Below, piece by piece: positions 16,565 through 30,256 of a stretch of DNA of 39,665 bases (position 1 is the stretch's first letter; each line of letters starts with the position of its first letter). The stretch lies in IMG/VR virus record IMGVR_UViG_3300044858_004990, positions 1-39,665 of that record, one strand, 5' to 3'. This stretch comes from a virus. A program made the translations under genes and the position numbers. The notes beneath the pieces are model-generated. The model did no database searches and had not been told where the DNA came from. It worked only from the letters and a program-made list of their open reading frames with translations.

Positions 16565-18316
16565 TTACACCGTCAAGTTTCCAGATAGCAACCAGTTGTC
16601 TGGTCCTAGCTTAATTAGTGATGCAACAGCGTATTGAGCCTTTGTTACTCGCTTGTTTCCTTCGCTATATATTGTTACTCCTGCACCTGCTGTGATGGTA
16701 CTTTGACCAGCACCAAGTTGAACTATTACTATCTGAGTTCCTGTTGCCATGTTTGTTGTGATGTCAGGTGATACTGTTATTGTGTTTGCAACTGATAAGT
16801 TCATCTTCACAAGTGTCCCAGCATCAGCCTCTGTTAATACGCGACTAGCGGTGTATGTAGGGCCTGTTAGTGGAAAGAACGCAGGACCAGTCGGGCCTGT
16901 TGGTCCAGTTACTCCTGGACCTGTTGGACCGGTTATACCTTGTGCACCTGTTGGGCCAGTTACCGTTGAGGCTGGACCTGTTGGTCCTTGCGAGCCTGTC
17001 GGACCAGTTGGCCCGAGAATGTTTCCAACGTTTGTCCATTGGTTTGTTGCAACTGCCCAGACGTAAAGATCGCCTGCACCAATTACGTATCCTTCTCCAC
17101 CAACACCGACTGGGTCTGCTGCCTGTAGTTGTCCTAATGTTGCATAGTAACCAAGAATCTTAAGTGCTTCACCTGTCGCACCTGTTGCTCCTGTTGGTCC
17201 TGTTACACCTTGAATACCTTGTATTCCTTGTGCGCCTGTTGGTCCTGTTGGGCCTTGAAGGCCTACCTCACCTTGTGGACCAACGATCTGCCCAGCATCA
17301 CTCCAAGCAGAGCCGGTCCAGATGTAAAGATTTCCGTCTGCTTGAACAATACGACCATCGTTAGCAGTGTTTCCAACTGAAGGAAGATTTCCAACAGTTG
17401 CAACGCTTGCCTTCATGTTAATACTTATACCTTGCGGACCAGTTGGTCCTGTTGCACCTGGAATTGTTGAGGCTGCTCCGGTTGGTCCTGTTGGTCCTGT
17501 TGCACCAACTTCTCCGCGAAGACCTTGAGGTCCTGTTCCGCCAGTAGCTCCTGTTGCACCTGTTGGTCCTGTTGGACCACCGCTAGGACCTGTCGGTCCT
17601 GACGCACCAGTTGGGCCTGTTGCGCCTGTTGGACCAGTTATAGAAGTACCTGCCGGGCCAGTAAAGCCAGTAAATCCTCGTGGGCCAGAAGGACCAGTTG
17701 GGCCTGTCGGACCAGTTGAACCTGTCGGACCAAAATCACCTGTTGGACCAGTTTCGCCAACTGCTCCTTGCACACCTGTTGGTCCTGTTGGTCCTTGTAG
17801 ACCTAAAGGACCTGTTGGTCCTTGTGCGCCTGTTGGACCTTGCGAACCAGTCGCACCAGTTGCGCCTGTTGGGCCAAGATTTCCTGTAGCACCTTGTGGT
17901 CCCATTGGGCCAGTGTCACCCATTGGGCCTGTTGGGCCAGTTAAGCCTTGAATTCCCATTGGGCCGGTTGCGCCTGTTGGGCCAAGATCTCCTTGAAGAC
18001 CAATGTTACTTGAACTAGACTCAACCCAGTAACCGTCGTAGTAGATGTATATCTGTCCATTTTCACTGAAGTACCATGCGTCTCCAACGTCTGGGTTTGA
18101 TGGAGGTGTTGAAGATGAAATTGCAAAAACACCTTCAGGACCAGTTGAGCCTGTTGGACCAGTTGGACCTTGTGAACCCGTAGGACCTGTTGGTCCTGTT
18201 GGTCCAGATGATTGAACAACTACAATGTTCCACTTGGTTCCATCCCACTGCCATGTGGTGGAACCTGAAATAAACTGTTGCGCTACTGTAGGCGAGTTAG
18301 GAAAGTCAATTGGCAT
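16565..18316 (-). CDS. Collagen-like fibre, 583 aa
   Basis: The N-terminus [15 protein letters not shown]...[11 protein letters not shown] is shared with the 216- and 226-residue fibres. Long Gly-X-Y blocks ([12 protein letters not shown]) are interrupted by three small beta modules: [20 protein letters not shown], a [11 protein letters not shown] type, and a G-D-L-Y-V-W type. The C-terminal 100 or so residues ([31 protein letters not shown]) match the tip of the 421-residue fibre. It is probably a homotrimeric side or tail fibre. The stop lies one base from the start of the propeller gene, so the two products are likely made together. Confidence 0.88.
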   Translation of the reverse strand: MPIDFPNSPTVAQQFISGSTTWQWDGTKWNIVVVQSSGPTGPTGPTGSQGPTGPTGSTGPEGVFAISSSTPPSNPDVGDAWYFSENGQIYIYYDGYWVESSSSNIGLQGDLGPTGATGPMGIQGLTGPTGPMGDTGPMGPQGATGNLGPTGATGATGSQGPTGAQGPTGPLGLQGPTGPTGVQGAVGETGPTGDFGPTGSTGPTGPTGPSGPRGFTGFTGPAGTSITGPTGATGPTGASGPTGPSGGPTGPTGATGATGGTGPQGLRGEVGATGPTGPTGAASTIPGATGPTGPQGISINMKASVATVGNLPSVGNTANDGRIVQADGNLYIWTGSAWSDAGQIVGPQGEVGLQGPTGPTGAQGIQGIQGVTGPTGATGATGEALKILGYYATLGQLQAADPVGVGGEGYVIGAGDLYVWAVATNQWTNVGNILGPTGPTGSQGPTGPASTVTGPTGAQGITGPTGPGVTGPTGPTGPAFFPLTGPTYTASRVLTEADAGTLVKMNLSVANTITVSPDITTNMATGTQIVIVQLGAGQSTITAGAGVTIYSEGNKRVTKAQYAVASLIKLGPDNWLLSGNLTV

Positions 18317-18328
18317 GTGTTATCTCTC

Positions 18329-19009
18329 CTATCCTAGAGCAGATTCGTATTGAAAGTGAACAAGGACCTTGTCATTTGTGCCAAACAGGAAAGGAACTGA
18401 CTCGGTAACTGCCACGCCCTCGTCGTATGCAGAAGCCTGTGAGTGAACATAAAGCTCCATGCGATCTGTAAGGTTATTATTAAAGACTGCAGTACCAAAA
18501 TACGCGATAGCTGGTCCTTCATCTCGAACCACAACCTGCCCCATTGGTTGAAAGTTTTCGGCAACTCCCGCTGCCGGAAGAGAGAAGCGATATGTTCCAC
18601 TTCCTCTGTTTGTTGTAGAGCCAAAAAGTAAGCGTATTTCTCCGATTATTGTTGCACCAATGTTTACGTATCGTCCAGTGAGTGAGCCGTTTCCAATTGA
18701 AGCTGCTGCACCAGTTGTGTACCAGGTTGGAGTGTAAATTGTCCAAGGAGTAATTGCAAATGAGCCTGTTGGGCCAGTTGCGCCTTGCGAACCTGTTGGG
18801 CCAGTTACCGTTGAGGCAGCACCTGTTGGACCTGTTGGGCCTGTTGGACCAAGCGCTGTGCTTACTGGACCAGTTGGTCCCGTTGGTCCTGTTGGACCAA
18901 CTGCACTTGTGCGAACTAAACGCCAAGAAGAGCCGTTCCATTGATAAGTTTGTCCCGAGTAGATATAGGTCTGCCCGTTAGTTGGCCCTGCTGGAAAATC
19001 TATTGGCAT
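18329..19009 (-). CDS. Short collagen-like fibre with receptor-binding-type tip, 226 aa
   Basis: The protein starts [29 protein letters not shown], the shared attachment module, has only about 50 residues of Gly-X-Y, and then carries a globular tip of about 140 residues beginning [15 protein letters not shown]. The tip shows the beta-rich pattern of phage tail-fibre ends and is related to the C-terminus of the 1578-residue fibre. It may therefore compete for, or share, the same receptor contact at a different reach. Gaps to its neighbours are 12 and 15 bases. An 87-base stretch of its collagen part (18764-18850) recurs exactly in the giant fibre gene. Confidence 0.85.
   Translation of the reverse strand: MPIDFPAGPTNGQTYIYSGQTYQWNGSSWRLVRTSAVGPTGPTGPTGPVSTALGPTGPTGPTGAASTVTGPTGSQGATGPTGSFAITPWTIYTPTWYTTGAAASIGNGSLTGRYVNIGATIIGEIRLLFGSTTNRGSGTYRFSLPAAGVAENFQPMGQVVVRDEGPAIAYFGTAVFNNNLTDRMELYVHSQASAYDEGVAVTESVPFLFGTNDKVLVHFQYESALG
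18764..18850 (-). repeat. 87-bp exact direct repeat, copy 1
   Basis: These 87 bases occur again, base for base by my reading, at 20636-20722. Both copies lie in collagen-coding parts on the same strand, in the 226- and 1578-residue fibre genes. Identity at the DNA level, including synonymous positions, points to recent duplication or gene conversion rather than selection on the protein alone. Confidence 0.85.
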
Positions 19010-19024
19010 TATCTATCTCCTCTC

Positions 19025-23818
<4,794 letters not shown>

Positions 23819-23827
23819 ACACTCTAA

Positions 23828-24184
23828 CTAGTTAGGTGGACTTGGAACTCCAAAACCGATGGTTGGACCAGATGTGGTTAGTTTACCATGGTCGGGATCT
23901 TCATTGAGCTCGCTGTAGGCTCCCATGGCTGAGTATGCGGCAGCATCAATCCAATACTCTTCTGCGTCTGTAGTGCTCGTTGCTCGAACTAGATTTGCCG
24001 CGGCCATCATTGCTGCGACTGTTGTAGCTGGGAGCACGTCATCAAGATCTAGTAGCCCTGCCCAAACTATGCCGATACGAGTAATCTCGTCAGACTGTTC
24101 GTAGTCTGGCTTTGTTACCTTATCTTCTGCCTGGCGTAAAATACGCTTACGTGCATCTTTTACTGGACGACGGTTTCTTATCAA
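23828..24184 (-). CDS. DUF6378-like phage protein, 118 aa
   Basis: The pattern I-T-R-I-G-I-V-W-A-G-L-L...A-A-M-M-A-A-A-N-L-V-R...Y-W-I-D-A-A-A-Y-S-A-M-G-A-Y matches, as I remember it, the DUF6378 family of phage proteins, a helical bundle related to MazG-like or nucleotide-handling folds. Its substrate is not known. The N-terminus is unusually basic (MIRNRRPVKDARKRILRQ). The start is TTG at 24184, with GGAAGGCGG upstream at good spacing. It follows the metallophosphoesterase gene by 19 bases and is probably in one transcript with it. Confidence 0.62.
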   Translation of the reverse strand: MIRNRRPVKDARKRILRQAEDKVTKPDYEQSDEITRIGIVWAGLLDLDDVLPATTVAAMMAAANLVRATSTTDAEEYWIDAAAYSAMGAYSELNEDPDHGKLTTSGPTIGFGVPSPPN

Positions 24185-24203
24185 GATACCGCCTTCCTTG
24201 TTA

Positions 24204-25418
24204 CTATATGATTCTTCTCGTCGCGGGGATAATGCTTAGATCTTGCCTAGCGTCATGACCATTTCCAATGACCATTGTAAGAATTCCTGGATTAGATTCT
24301 AAACCATGTCGATCACGGTACCATGCAGAACCAGGGTCAAGAGTAGGACATTGCGCCCAGAAGCGGTCTCCGATGTCCATGCTTCTAAAGGAGTGATAGT
24401 GACCTGACAACCAAACATCTGCCATTCCTACTGGAGTCTTACCTGCAGACTGCTCTTGAAGGTACAGCGACACGTTCTTTCCACATTGATGCCCATGGAA
24501 TAAGCCTAGCATTGTCCCATTCACGTCTATAGCCAGGGTTTGGTGGTCTTTAGCAGGGTATCTAAACTCTACATGAGAAAGCGCACTGTTTTCGGCGCAG
24601 GCGTCTTGAACTGAACTTGCAATCTCTGTGTTCCATCCTTCTGATGGATCTAATGCTACCTGACGTGATACCTCATCATGATTACCATTTACTACTGCAA
24701 CTACTACGCGATCTGCTAGAGGCGCAAACGCTTTTACCTGCGCCATAAGAAGTCTACGCCCAACACGCGTCTGCTCTGTAAGACCAAGATCAGATGCGGA
24801 GTGGCTTTGTAAACGACCTCCTTGAGAAACGTTTCCTTCAACGTGATCTCCAAGAAGTGAGATAACTACTGTGTTAATGTTTCTTCCAATGCGTCTTAAA
24901 TCAGAAAGACGCTGTACTGCTCCGTCCGTCGCCGAGATAATCCTGCTTACTGTCTGTGGAGTTCCTTCTCCACCTTGTTTTTTTCCAATTTGCTGATCAC
25001 TTGGAGCAAACACAAATGCAAGTTCAGGTCCTGTTGTTTTAGTGTAAGAAACCTTAGAAGGCTTCCATTTACTAAGTTCTTTGACCATCTGCTCAACATC
25101 AGCCTTATCTTGCTGTTGAATAGCAACGGGAACTACCGTTATGCGGTGTGATTCTAAAAACTCTCCATCGTATCTTTGCCACTTTGAGCGGCGTAGCCCT
25201 GTAACAATCCACTGAAGAGGGTCAAGGTCAAATGACTGCAATATGTCTTTTGCGTCAGGCACCTGCCCAGAAGGGTAAGGCACAGATTGAATAAACCCAC
25301 CGTCTTCACCGATGTCAAGGCGTGCTTTATACGCTTCAGGTGTTGCTGAAAAACGGGTGTCTGACCCTGATCTTCCTGCAATATGAAGTTGCTTGTCTAA
25401 GCTATCACCAAGACTCAT
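24204..25418 (-). CDS. Calcineurin-like metallophosphoesterase, 404 aa
   Basis: The two-metal phosphoesterase motifs are present in order: S-D-Q-Q at 140-143 (D141 for metal I), G-D-H at 190-192, G-N-H-D-E at 245-249, H-G-H at 308-310 and G-H-Y-H at 339-342. About 130 residues before the first motif form an N-terminal extension that includes a section like a small DNA-binding or wing domain (LDPLQWIVTGLRRSKWQRYDG). Related actinophage proteins carry the same S-D-Q-Q-x-G-K start. The substrate is unknown; nucleic acid or nucleotide phosphodiesters are likely. The preceding HTH gene ends directly before its ATG, so the two are translationally linked. Confidence 0.88.
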   Translation of the reverse strand: MSLGDSLDKQLHIAGRSGSDTRFSATPEAYKARLDIGEDGGFIQSVPYPSGQVPDAKDILQSFDLDPLQWIVTGLRRSKWQRYDGEFLESHRITVVPVAIQQQDKADVEQMVKELSKWKPSKVSYTKTTGPELAFVFAPSDQQIGKKQGGEGTPQTVSRIISATDGAVQRLSDLRRIGRNINTVVISLLGDHVEGNVSQGGRLQSHSASDLGLTEQTRVGRRLLMAQVKAFAPLADRVVVAVVNGNHDEVSRQVALDPSEGWNTEIASSVQDACAENSALSHVEFRYPAKDHQTLAIDVNGTMLGLFHGHQCGKNVSLYLQEQSAGKTPVGMADVWLSGHYHSFRSMDIGDRFWAQCPTLDPGSAWYRDRHGLESNPGILTMVIGNGHDARQDLSIIPATRRII

Positions 25419-25706
25419 TTACATCGCAACCTTAGGGTTAGATCCAAAGCAGCGGCATCCGCCACGACGGTGTTTTGTAACTGCTGCATCTCCAATATCA
25501 AATCCTTCATCGCGAAGGGCGGCAGCGATTGCTGTATTAGGCAAGCGCCCTTGAGCGCCATATGGCACTTCTAGAACCTCGGCAAGTTTTGCCTTGTCTT
25601 GCTTTGAAAGCTGGTCTCCAGTAAGTAAGCTCCCTACTCTGCATGGCAGACCTACTTTTGAACCTACAGCTACAGATAGCCTTTCAGATAATGACATTTT
25701 CACCAT
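25419..25706 (-). CDS. Small helix-turn-helix DNA-binding protein, 95 aa
   Basis: The C-terminal half reads L-P-N-T-A-I-A-A-A-L-R-D-E-G-F-D-I-G-D-A-A-V-T-K-H-R, a helix-turn-helix followed by R-R-G-G-C-R-C. Small actinophage proteins with this HTH plus C-R-C ending are often placed near packaging or structural genes, so a small-terminase-like or regulatory role is possible. The N-terminus holds another Cys (P-C-R-V-G-S-L-L). ATG 25706 and ATG 25697 are both possible starts. It is the first gene of the minus-strand block and its stop touches the metallophosphoesterase start. Confidence 0.7.
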   Translation of the reverse strand: MVKMSLSERLSVAVGSKVGLPCRVGSLLTGDQLSKQDKAKLAEVLEVPYGAQGRLPNTAIAAALRDEGFDIGDAAVTKHRRGGCRCFGSNPKVAM

Positions 25707-25928
25707 CTCACTTGGTAATTAGGCGCCTTAGCGCAATGCAAACTATACACCTATAGTAAACACTTAACTATATTATAAACAATAAGTTAAAAAAAGTAAC
25801 GCTCATGTGTACACTATTAGAGACTATTTTTTGCTAGTGAAAAGTATATCAAACTGTGAAACTAAGTAGACTTACTTGATTTTGTATAATTACTACCAGT
25901 TCTTGTAAACTGCTTCTAGTCTACTATG
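25707..25928 (-). promoter_or_regulatory. AT-rich intergenic promoter region
   Basis: A 222-base gap with no supported gene, placed upstream of the minus-strand block and downstream of the membrane-protein gene. It is strongly AT-rich. On the minus strand there is a perfect TATAAT (about 25776-25781) whose -35 region is poor (GTTACT at 17 bases), and a second TTTACA...TATACA pair with a short spacer further upstream. It is the natural site for the promoter of the HTH-metallophosphoesterase genes. No clear hairpin terminator was found for the 120-residue gene. Confidence 0.4.
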
Positions 25929-26291
25929 TTATTCGTCTTTATCAAAAGTTTTCAAAGCAAAGGCTGCTTTTGACTTTCTTGATCTTGCTGGAGCAACTGG
26001 TGCTTGCCCTATTAAGGTTAATAAAATATCCTTCATCAAACGTACTTCTGTTGCCGTCTCTCTTGCTATTCTATGGGTTTCACCTACCTCATCTGCCAGT
26101 GAATCTCCACCGTTCTTCCAAAGCTGGTGTTCTACGCGCGACATTCGATCCGATATTGTGCGGCCTTCCTCGTCTACAGCAAGAGCCTGGTCGATCCGAG
26201 TAGCAATTCGGTATATTGAAATTACTCCGCCACCTATAACTGCCAATGCGCCAATAATACCTGCTATGGTAAGAAGTATTTCTGATGGCAT
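25929..26291 (-). CDS. Membrane-anchored coiled-coil protein, 120 aa
   Basis: The N-terminus has one hydrophobic helix, L-L-T-I-A-G-I-I-G-A-L-A-V-I-G-G-G-V-I-S (about 6-25), followed by a helical, charged segment with heptad-like spacing (IATRIDQALAV...ISDRMSRVEHQLWK) and a basic-to-acidic end. This layout is seen in actinophage DUF2746-type membrane proteins and in some holin-like or lysis-associated proteins; I cannot choose between them. It stands alone on the minus strand, with the divergent replication module upstream. No cysteine or catalytic motif is present. Confidence 0.6.
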   Translation of the reverse strand: MPSEILLTIAGIIGALAVIGGGVISIYRIATRIDQALAVDEEGRTISDRMSRVEHQLWKNGGDSLADEVGETHRIARETATEVRLMKDILLTLIGQAPVAPARSRKSKAAFALKTFDKDE

Positions 26292-26356
26292 GAGCTAGTG
26301 TCCTAAGAGGTAGAAGGTAAGAATAATTTTAATCATAAAACTGGTTTGTCTGTTTG

Positions 26357-26386
26357 TTTACATGAGTGGTAGATACCCGTTATAGT
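26357..26386 (+). promoter_or_regulatory. Sigma70-type promoter of the replication module
   Basis: TTTACA (26357-26362) and TATAGT (26381-26386) match 5 of 6 bases each of the -35 and -10 consensus, with an 18-base spacer. It lies about 105 bases before the HTH gene that begins the primase-helicase transcript, so the RNA would have a leader of roughly 95-100 bases including the inverted repeat at 26423-26449. This is the best promoter match in the window. Confidence 0.6.
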
Positions 26387-26422
26387 GGACTTGTCCCAAA
26401 TTCCGCAAATTGTACAAGAGTG

Positions 26423-26449
26423 CTTCTACATTGAACAATGCCTTAGAAG
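26423..26449 (+). repeat. Two-part inverted repeat in the leader of the replication genes
   Basis: CTTCTA (26423-26428) pairs with TAGAAG (26444-26449) and, inside it, CATTG (26429-26433) pairs with CAATG (26436-26440), with a three-base bulge CCT and a tiny loop. As DNA it could be an operator for the excisionase-like protein encoded next; as RNA it would be an 11-bp hairpin in the leader. It lies downstream of the promoter, so either would repress or attenuate. Confidence 0.5.
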
Positions 26450-26491
26450 TCGTTATGTACTAGGGTCTTTGTCACTATAGAGAGGAACTAG

Positions 26492-26701
26492 ATGCAACAG
26501 ACGCAACGACGTATGAGTGTAAGAAGTGTAGCAACAACTTATGGAATTCCTGCTCGAACTGTTTCTCGTGCAGTTAACTCCGGTGAACTTCCGGCCGTAA
26601 TAACTAAGACCGAGACTGGAAGAGAACGTTTTTATATCTCAATGGAGGACGCTGAGCGCTGGTTTACTTCCCTTCTTATTGTAGAGAAGGTAAAAGACTA
26701 A
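26492..26701 (+). CDS. Excisionase-family helix-turn-helix protein, 69 aa
   Basis: The sequence M-S-V-R-S-V-A-T-T-Y-G-I-P-A-R-T-V-S-R-A-V-N-S-G-E-L-P-A-V (about 8-36) is a MerR/excisionase-type winged helix-turn-helix, followed by the wing (TETGRERFYIS) and an aromatic closing helix (DAERWFTSLL). Such proteins either direct recombination or regulate early genes. GAGAGGAAC precedes ATG 26492 at good spacing. The gene stops one base before the primase-helicase ATG, so it is co-translated and probably autoregulates the operon. A role with the serine recombinase 7 kb away is possible but not indicated by position. Confidence 0.8.
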   Translation: MQQTQRRMSVRSVATTYGIPARTVSRAVNSGELPAVITKTETGRERFYISMEDAERWFTSLLIVEKVKD

Positions 26702-26702
26702 T

Positions 26703-29336
26703 ATGACAAATTGGGACTCAGCACTAGGTCGTCTTCAACCTGCGGCAGTATGGTACGCATCACAGGGGTGGAAGATTCTTCCATGCTACGGAATTATTGG
26801 CGGACGGTGCACTTGCAGTAGTCCGCACGCTGAACCTAAGGATGTAGGCAAGCACCCATCAATCCCTGAGTGGAATACTCGCGCCACCTCAGATCTTGAA
26901 ACAATAAATAACTGGTATTCACAGGCGCCTGATAACAACATCGGTGTTCACTGCCAAGCCTCTGGTTTCTTTGTAATTGACATTGATCCACGCTCTGATG
27001 GTCCTGCGTCATTTGAAAAGTTTGAGGCGCTGCTTGATGGAGCTCTTCCGCCAACAGTCGAGGCACTTACTGGAAATTACTCATACAAGAATGGGCAAGC
27101 ACGTGGGCGTCACTTATTCTACAAGTGTGATGATAACGAAGGACTTGTTGGTAACTTAAAGAAAAATGGTCTTAATGGAATTGACATCAAACATAATGGC
27201 TATGTCTTAATTGCACCGTCACGTCACTTTTCTGGAAACTGCTATGAGTGGGTACCAGGTCATGCACCTTGGGAAATTGAGATGGCGCAGGCGCCAGAGG
27301 AACTTTTATCAGTTTTACGTAAAAGACAACGTCGTGGAGGAACTGCTTTAGGCGAGGCTGAGTGGGGTTGGCTTGACGGACTAGACTTTGGTGGCGAACG
27401 TGTTGATATTGAAAAGCTTCTTGAAGAAGGAATTGACGAAGGTTCACGCGCTGTAGATATATTCCGTATGGCTTGTGCTCTTGCTAATAAGTTCCCAGTG
27501 CAAACTGAGGCTGGTCGTCTTGCAGTTGAAACAATGATGATTAGGTTTAACGCAGAGAAGGTGCGCCCTCCTCTAGAGCTTGAAGGTCAAGGCGGATTAC
27601 TAATGCACGTTCGTCGTGCTATTACATTTGTCATTGAAAATCCAAAAACAGATCGCATGTGGCCAGGTCTTACAGAATGGGCACAAAAATCTCAACAAGA
27701 GTCACAGGCAAAAGTTATAGCAAAAACTAATGGCACTCAACAACCTACGCCAACAGATGCTCGTTCTTACGGTTTTAATGAGAACAGTCATCTACCAGGA
27801 ACTGTTGGTGGAAGTATTAACGCTGGTATTCAAGACGGCGACTCTGTTCGCGACGCCTCTAATCTTTCTAACATTGATGTCCCAGGAGACGCAGATGCTA
27901 TTGGCGAGAACGAAGGCGGAGAACCTGGAAAGAGAACTTTAACTGATACAGGAAATGGCCGTCGTCTTGTAGATGCATTTGGCCCTGCTGTTCGTTATAC
28001 TCCTGGACTTGGTTGGTTTCACTGGGATGGAAGTTACTGGAAGCCTGATATTGAGAATCTTGAAATGCGTGAGCTTACAAAAAAGCTTGCACCAATTATT
28101 GCTAGTGAGGTCGTAAATTACGAGGACCCTGATAAACAAGGTGAAGTAATTAAGTGGGCTCAACAAGCAAAATCAAACTCTAGACTTGCCGGTGCGATTG
28201 AATCTGCAACATCCGACCCACGCATTCTTGTTGGCGTGGAGAACTGGGACAGTGATGAACACCTTCTTGGTGTTGCTAACGGAGTTATAGATCTTCGCAC
28301 CGGCGAGCTACTTAAAGGACGACCTGATCTTTACATTACACGTCGTGCTCCCGTAGCTTACACTCAAGGTATGCGCAACATTCGCTGGGAACAATTTATT
28401 GACTTTGCTACTGGCGGAGATAAGGAACTACAAGAATGGCTACAGCGCGCTGCTGGTTTCTCGCTAACTGGTTTACGCACACACGATGTTATGTTCTTAG
28501 TTTATGGCCCTCCAGGATCTGGTAAAAATACATTTGTTGAAGCTCTTGTAAAGTGCTTAGGAACACAACAATATGCTTGGCCACTTGACTCATCTATCCT
28601 TGCTCAAGGGGACGGCCACTCTAACGGATCAGATCTCTATCACTGGGCTGAATTACGTGGTCGTCGTTTAGTGTGGGTTGATGAGTTACCGGATGGTGAG
28701 CGCATGAAGGAAAACTCAGTCAAGAAGTTAACTGGTTCATCTGAAATTTCTGCTCGTTCACCAGGTGAAAAACCGTTCACGTTCCAATCACGTGCAAAAT
28801 TATGGGTCACAACTAATCACCGTCCTATTATTAACGATGATGCAATGTGGCGTCGTATTCGACCAATCCCTTGGTCAAAGGTGCCAGAGTCACCAGATCC
28901 AGAGTTAAAGGCTTACATATTTGATCCTGAAGGCGCGCTTCCTGCTGTTCTATCTTGGGCAGTTGAAGGCGCAATAAAACTTCTTGGCTCAAGCGCGCGC
29001 GACTCTCTTGGTTGGTGCACTGCTGTGTCCGAGGCTGCAGACATATATCGTAAGAACGAAGATCGCATTGGTATCTTCTTAAATGAAGAAACAAGAGAAT
29101 CCGAAGGTGCACGTCTACCTATTAAGGCTCTATACGCAGTGTATCGCCTATGGAGTGAAGAACGTGGTGAACGTGCAATGACACAGATTGCATTTCAAAG
29201 AAAGATATCTGACCGTGGTCACGACATTACAGGTCTTGGCTCAAGGGCAGAGATTGTTGGTAGAGTACTTATTCCACGCGCTGTTCCGACAGGTGATGTT
29301 GATTGGGCAAGCGCAACTAGATTTGCAAGAGGTTAG
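26703..29336 (+). CDS. Prim-pol / SF3 helicase replication protein, 877 aa
   Basis: The N-terminal 210 residues form a bifunctional primase-polymerase domain: a Cys-rich early part (C28, C36, C38), the metal-binding D93-x-D95 in V-I-D-I-D-P-R-S-D-G, and a later R-G-R-H-L-F-Y-K and H-N-G-Y-V-L-I-A-P-S. A low-complexity linker of about 90 residues (about 335-430) follows. The C-terminal part is a D5-type superfamily 3 helicase with Walker A G-P-P-G-S-G-K at 602-608, Walker B ending D660-E661, and sensor-like K-L-W-V-T-T-N-H-R-P and W-R-R-I-R-P-I-P-W. A winged-helix-like end completes the family layout. It primes and unwinds phage DNA at the fork. The upstream HTH gene is one base away. Confidence 0.95.
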   Translation: MTNWDSALGRLQPAAVWYASQGWKILPCYGIIGGRCTCSSPHAEPKDVGKHPSIPEWNTRATSDLETINNWYSQAPDNNIGVHCQASGFFVIDIDPRSDGPASFEKFEALLDGALPPTVEALTGNYSYKNGQARGRHLFYKCDDNEGLVGNLKKNGLNGIDIKHNGYVLIAPSRHFSGNCYEWVPGHAPWEIEMAQAPEELLSVLRKRQRRGGTALGEAEWGWLDGLDFGGERVDIEKLLEEGIDEGSRAVDIFRMACALANKFPVQTEAGRLAVETMMIRFNAEKVRPPLELEGQGGLLMHVRRAITFVIENPKTDRMWPGLTEWAQKSQQESQAKVIAKTNGTQQPTPTDARSYGFNENSHLPGTVGGSINAGIQDGDSVRDASNLSNIDVPGDADAIGENEGGEPGKRTLTDTGNGRRLVDAFGPAVRYTPGLGWFHWDGSYWKPDIENLEMRELTKKLAPIIASEVVNYEDPDKQGEVIKWAQQAKSNSRLAGAIESATSDPRILVGVENWDSDEHLLGVANGVIDLRTGELLKGRPDLYITRRAPVAYTQGMRNIRWEQFIDFATGGDKELQEWLQRAAGFSLTGLRTHDVMFLVYGPPGSGKNTFVEALVKCLGTQQYAWPLDSSILAQGDGHSNGSDLYHWAELRGRRLVWVDELPDGERMKENSVKKLTGSSEISARSPGEKPFTFQSRAKLWVTTNHRPIINDDAMWRRIRPIPWSKVPESPDPELKAYIFDPEGALPAVLSWAVEGAIKLLGSSARDSLGWCTAVSEAADIYRKNEDRIGIFLNEETRESEGARLPIKALYAVYRLWSEERGERAMTQIAFQRKISDRGHDITGLGSRAEIVGRVLIPRAVPTGDVDWASATRFARG

Positions 29337-29344
29337 GACAGGAC

Positions 29345-29581
29345 ATGGGAGATAGTGCAGAATCATGGCAAATGCCTTGGAGTCAAATGTCTCAAGTTCG
29401 CATAGAGATTGAGTCAGAACTTCGTAATAAAATATCAACTGAGATATCCGCGTACTCTGCAATAGCTTTAGAACGCGGAATATCAAACTACTTTATTAGC
29501 GGACTAGACGTGGCAGCTAATATAGCACTGTTAGGACTGCCACAAAGAGAAAGAAAACAAGAGGAGATAGATAATGAGTGA
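29345..29581 (+). CDS. Hypothetical small helical protein, 78 aa
   Basis: I do not recognise the family. The protein is mostly helical and acidic, with V-R-I-E-I-E-S-E-L-R-N-K-I-S-T-E-I-S-A-Y-S-A-I-A as a probable amphipathic helix and L-D-V-A-A-N-I-A-L-L-G-L as a second. It begins 8 bases after the primase-helicase stop with AGGACAGGAC upstream, and its last 8 bases overlap the DUF4406 gene. The place suggests a replication accessory role, which is inference. Confidence 0.65.
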   Translation: MGDSAESWQMPWSQMSQVRIEIESELRNKISTEISAYSAIALERGISNYFISGLDVAANIALLGLPQRERKQEEIDNE

Positions 29582-30119
29582 AGAAGAGATAGTTGACGCA
29601 GAGATTATAGAAGCAATAGAAGTTCCGCGCAACGAGGACGTCGTTGAGGCTATAGAACATGGAATGAAAAACATGTATTTAAGTGGGCCAATGGACGGAG
29701 TTGAAAACTATAACCACGACCTATTCAATAGAATTGCTCAAGAGTTTAGGGCTGTAGGTTTCATGGTATGTTCTCCTTCAGAATTTTTTGATGGAGATAA
29801 GACCAAACAGCGCAAGGAGTACATGAGAGAAGCTGTCAAGTATCTACTTGAGGCTGACACGATTGTGTTACTGCCTGGTTGGGAAGAAAGTAAAGGTGCT
29901 CGCCTTGAGGCTGCAATAGCAACAGAGCTAGACCTTACAATAATGGAGTACGTAGAAAACGACGAGCAAGCTGCTAAATTGCCACCTATTGGTGGGGTAC
30001 TGTCTTCTATTGAAGAAATCAAGCAAGCAGAGGGTTTTCACAGCCTAACTCTTGTAGATGAAGAAGGAAAAGATCTACCTGCAGATCTAGGTTCTTTTAC
30101 TCCTGTAGAGGAAAAGTAA
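29574..30119 (+). CDS. DUF4406 / nucleoside deoxyribosyltransferase-like protein
   Basis: The core M-Y-L-S-G-P-M-D-G (34-42), then C-S-P-S-E-F-F, Y-M-R-E-A-V-K-Y-L-L-E-A-D-T-I-V-L-L-P-G-W-E-E-S-K-G-A-R-L-E-A matches the DUF4406 family, a Rossmann-like fold related to nucleoside 2-deoxyribosyltransferases. These proteins are common in phages and are presumed to act on nucleotides or nucleosides; the Glu in G-A-R-L-E-A is in the place of the usual catalytic or substrate-binding acid. The first 30 residues are very acidic and extra to the core. The SD GAGGAG lies before ATG 29574. It is the last gene of the replication transcript, before a strong terminator. Confidence 0.85.
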   Translation: MSEEEIVDAEIIEAIEVPRNEDVVEAIEHGMKNMYLSGPMDGVENYNHDLFNRIAQEFRAVGFMVCSPSEFFDGDKTKQRKEYMREAVKYLLEADTIVLLPGWEESKGARLEAAIATELDLTIMEYVENDEQAAKLPPIGGVLSSIEEIKQAEGFHSLTLVDEEGKDLPADLGSFTPVEEK

Positions 30120-30189
30120 GAAACCCGTAATAAGAAACGCTAAAGTACGCAGCATAGGTATATAGTACAAACACGGATTAACTGTGTAC

Positions 30190-30213
30190 TTGGGAGAGAG
30201 GCATATATCCCAA
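30190..30213 (+). other. Hairpin just before the replication-module terminator
   Basis: TTGGGA (30190-30195) and TCCCAA (30208-30213) form a 6-bp stem with a 12-base loop. The right arm shares its last two bases with the stem of the terminator that follows, so the two hairpins can hardly form fully together. This could be a small transcript end or a read-through switch; no gene lies here. Confidence 0.35.
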
Positions 30214-30243
30214 AGGAGCCTGAGAGATCAGGCTCCTTTTTTT
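30212..30243 (+). terminator. Rho-independent terminator
   Basis: A perfect 12-bp stem, AAAGGAGCCTGA (30212-30223) with TCAGGCTCCTTT (30228-30239), a GAGA loop and a run of T to 30243. It ends the transcript of the HTH, primase-helicase, 78-residue and DUF4406 genes, and leaves 13 bases before the next ATG at 30257, so that gene needs read-through or its own start. Confidence 0.9.
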
Positions 30244-30256
30244 AAGAAAGGCAAAA

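Noticed and set aside
23824-23835. Perfect 12-base palindrome CTAACTAGTTAG
   Set aside because: It spans the stop of the DUF6378-like gene and is simple enough to be chance; no second copy was noticed.
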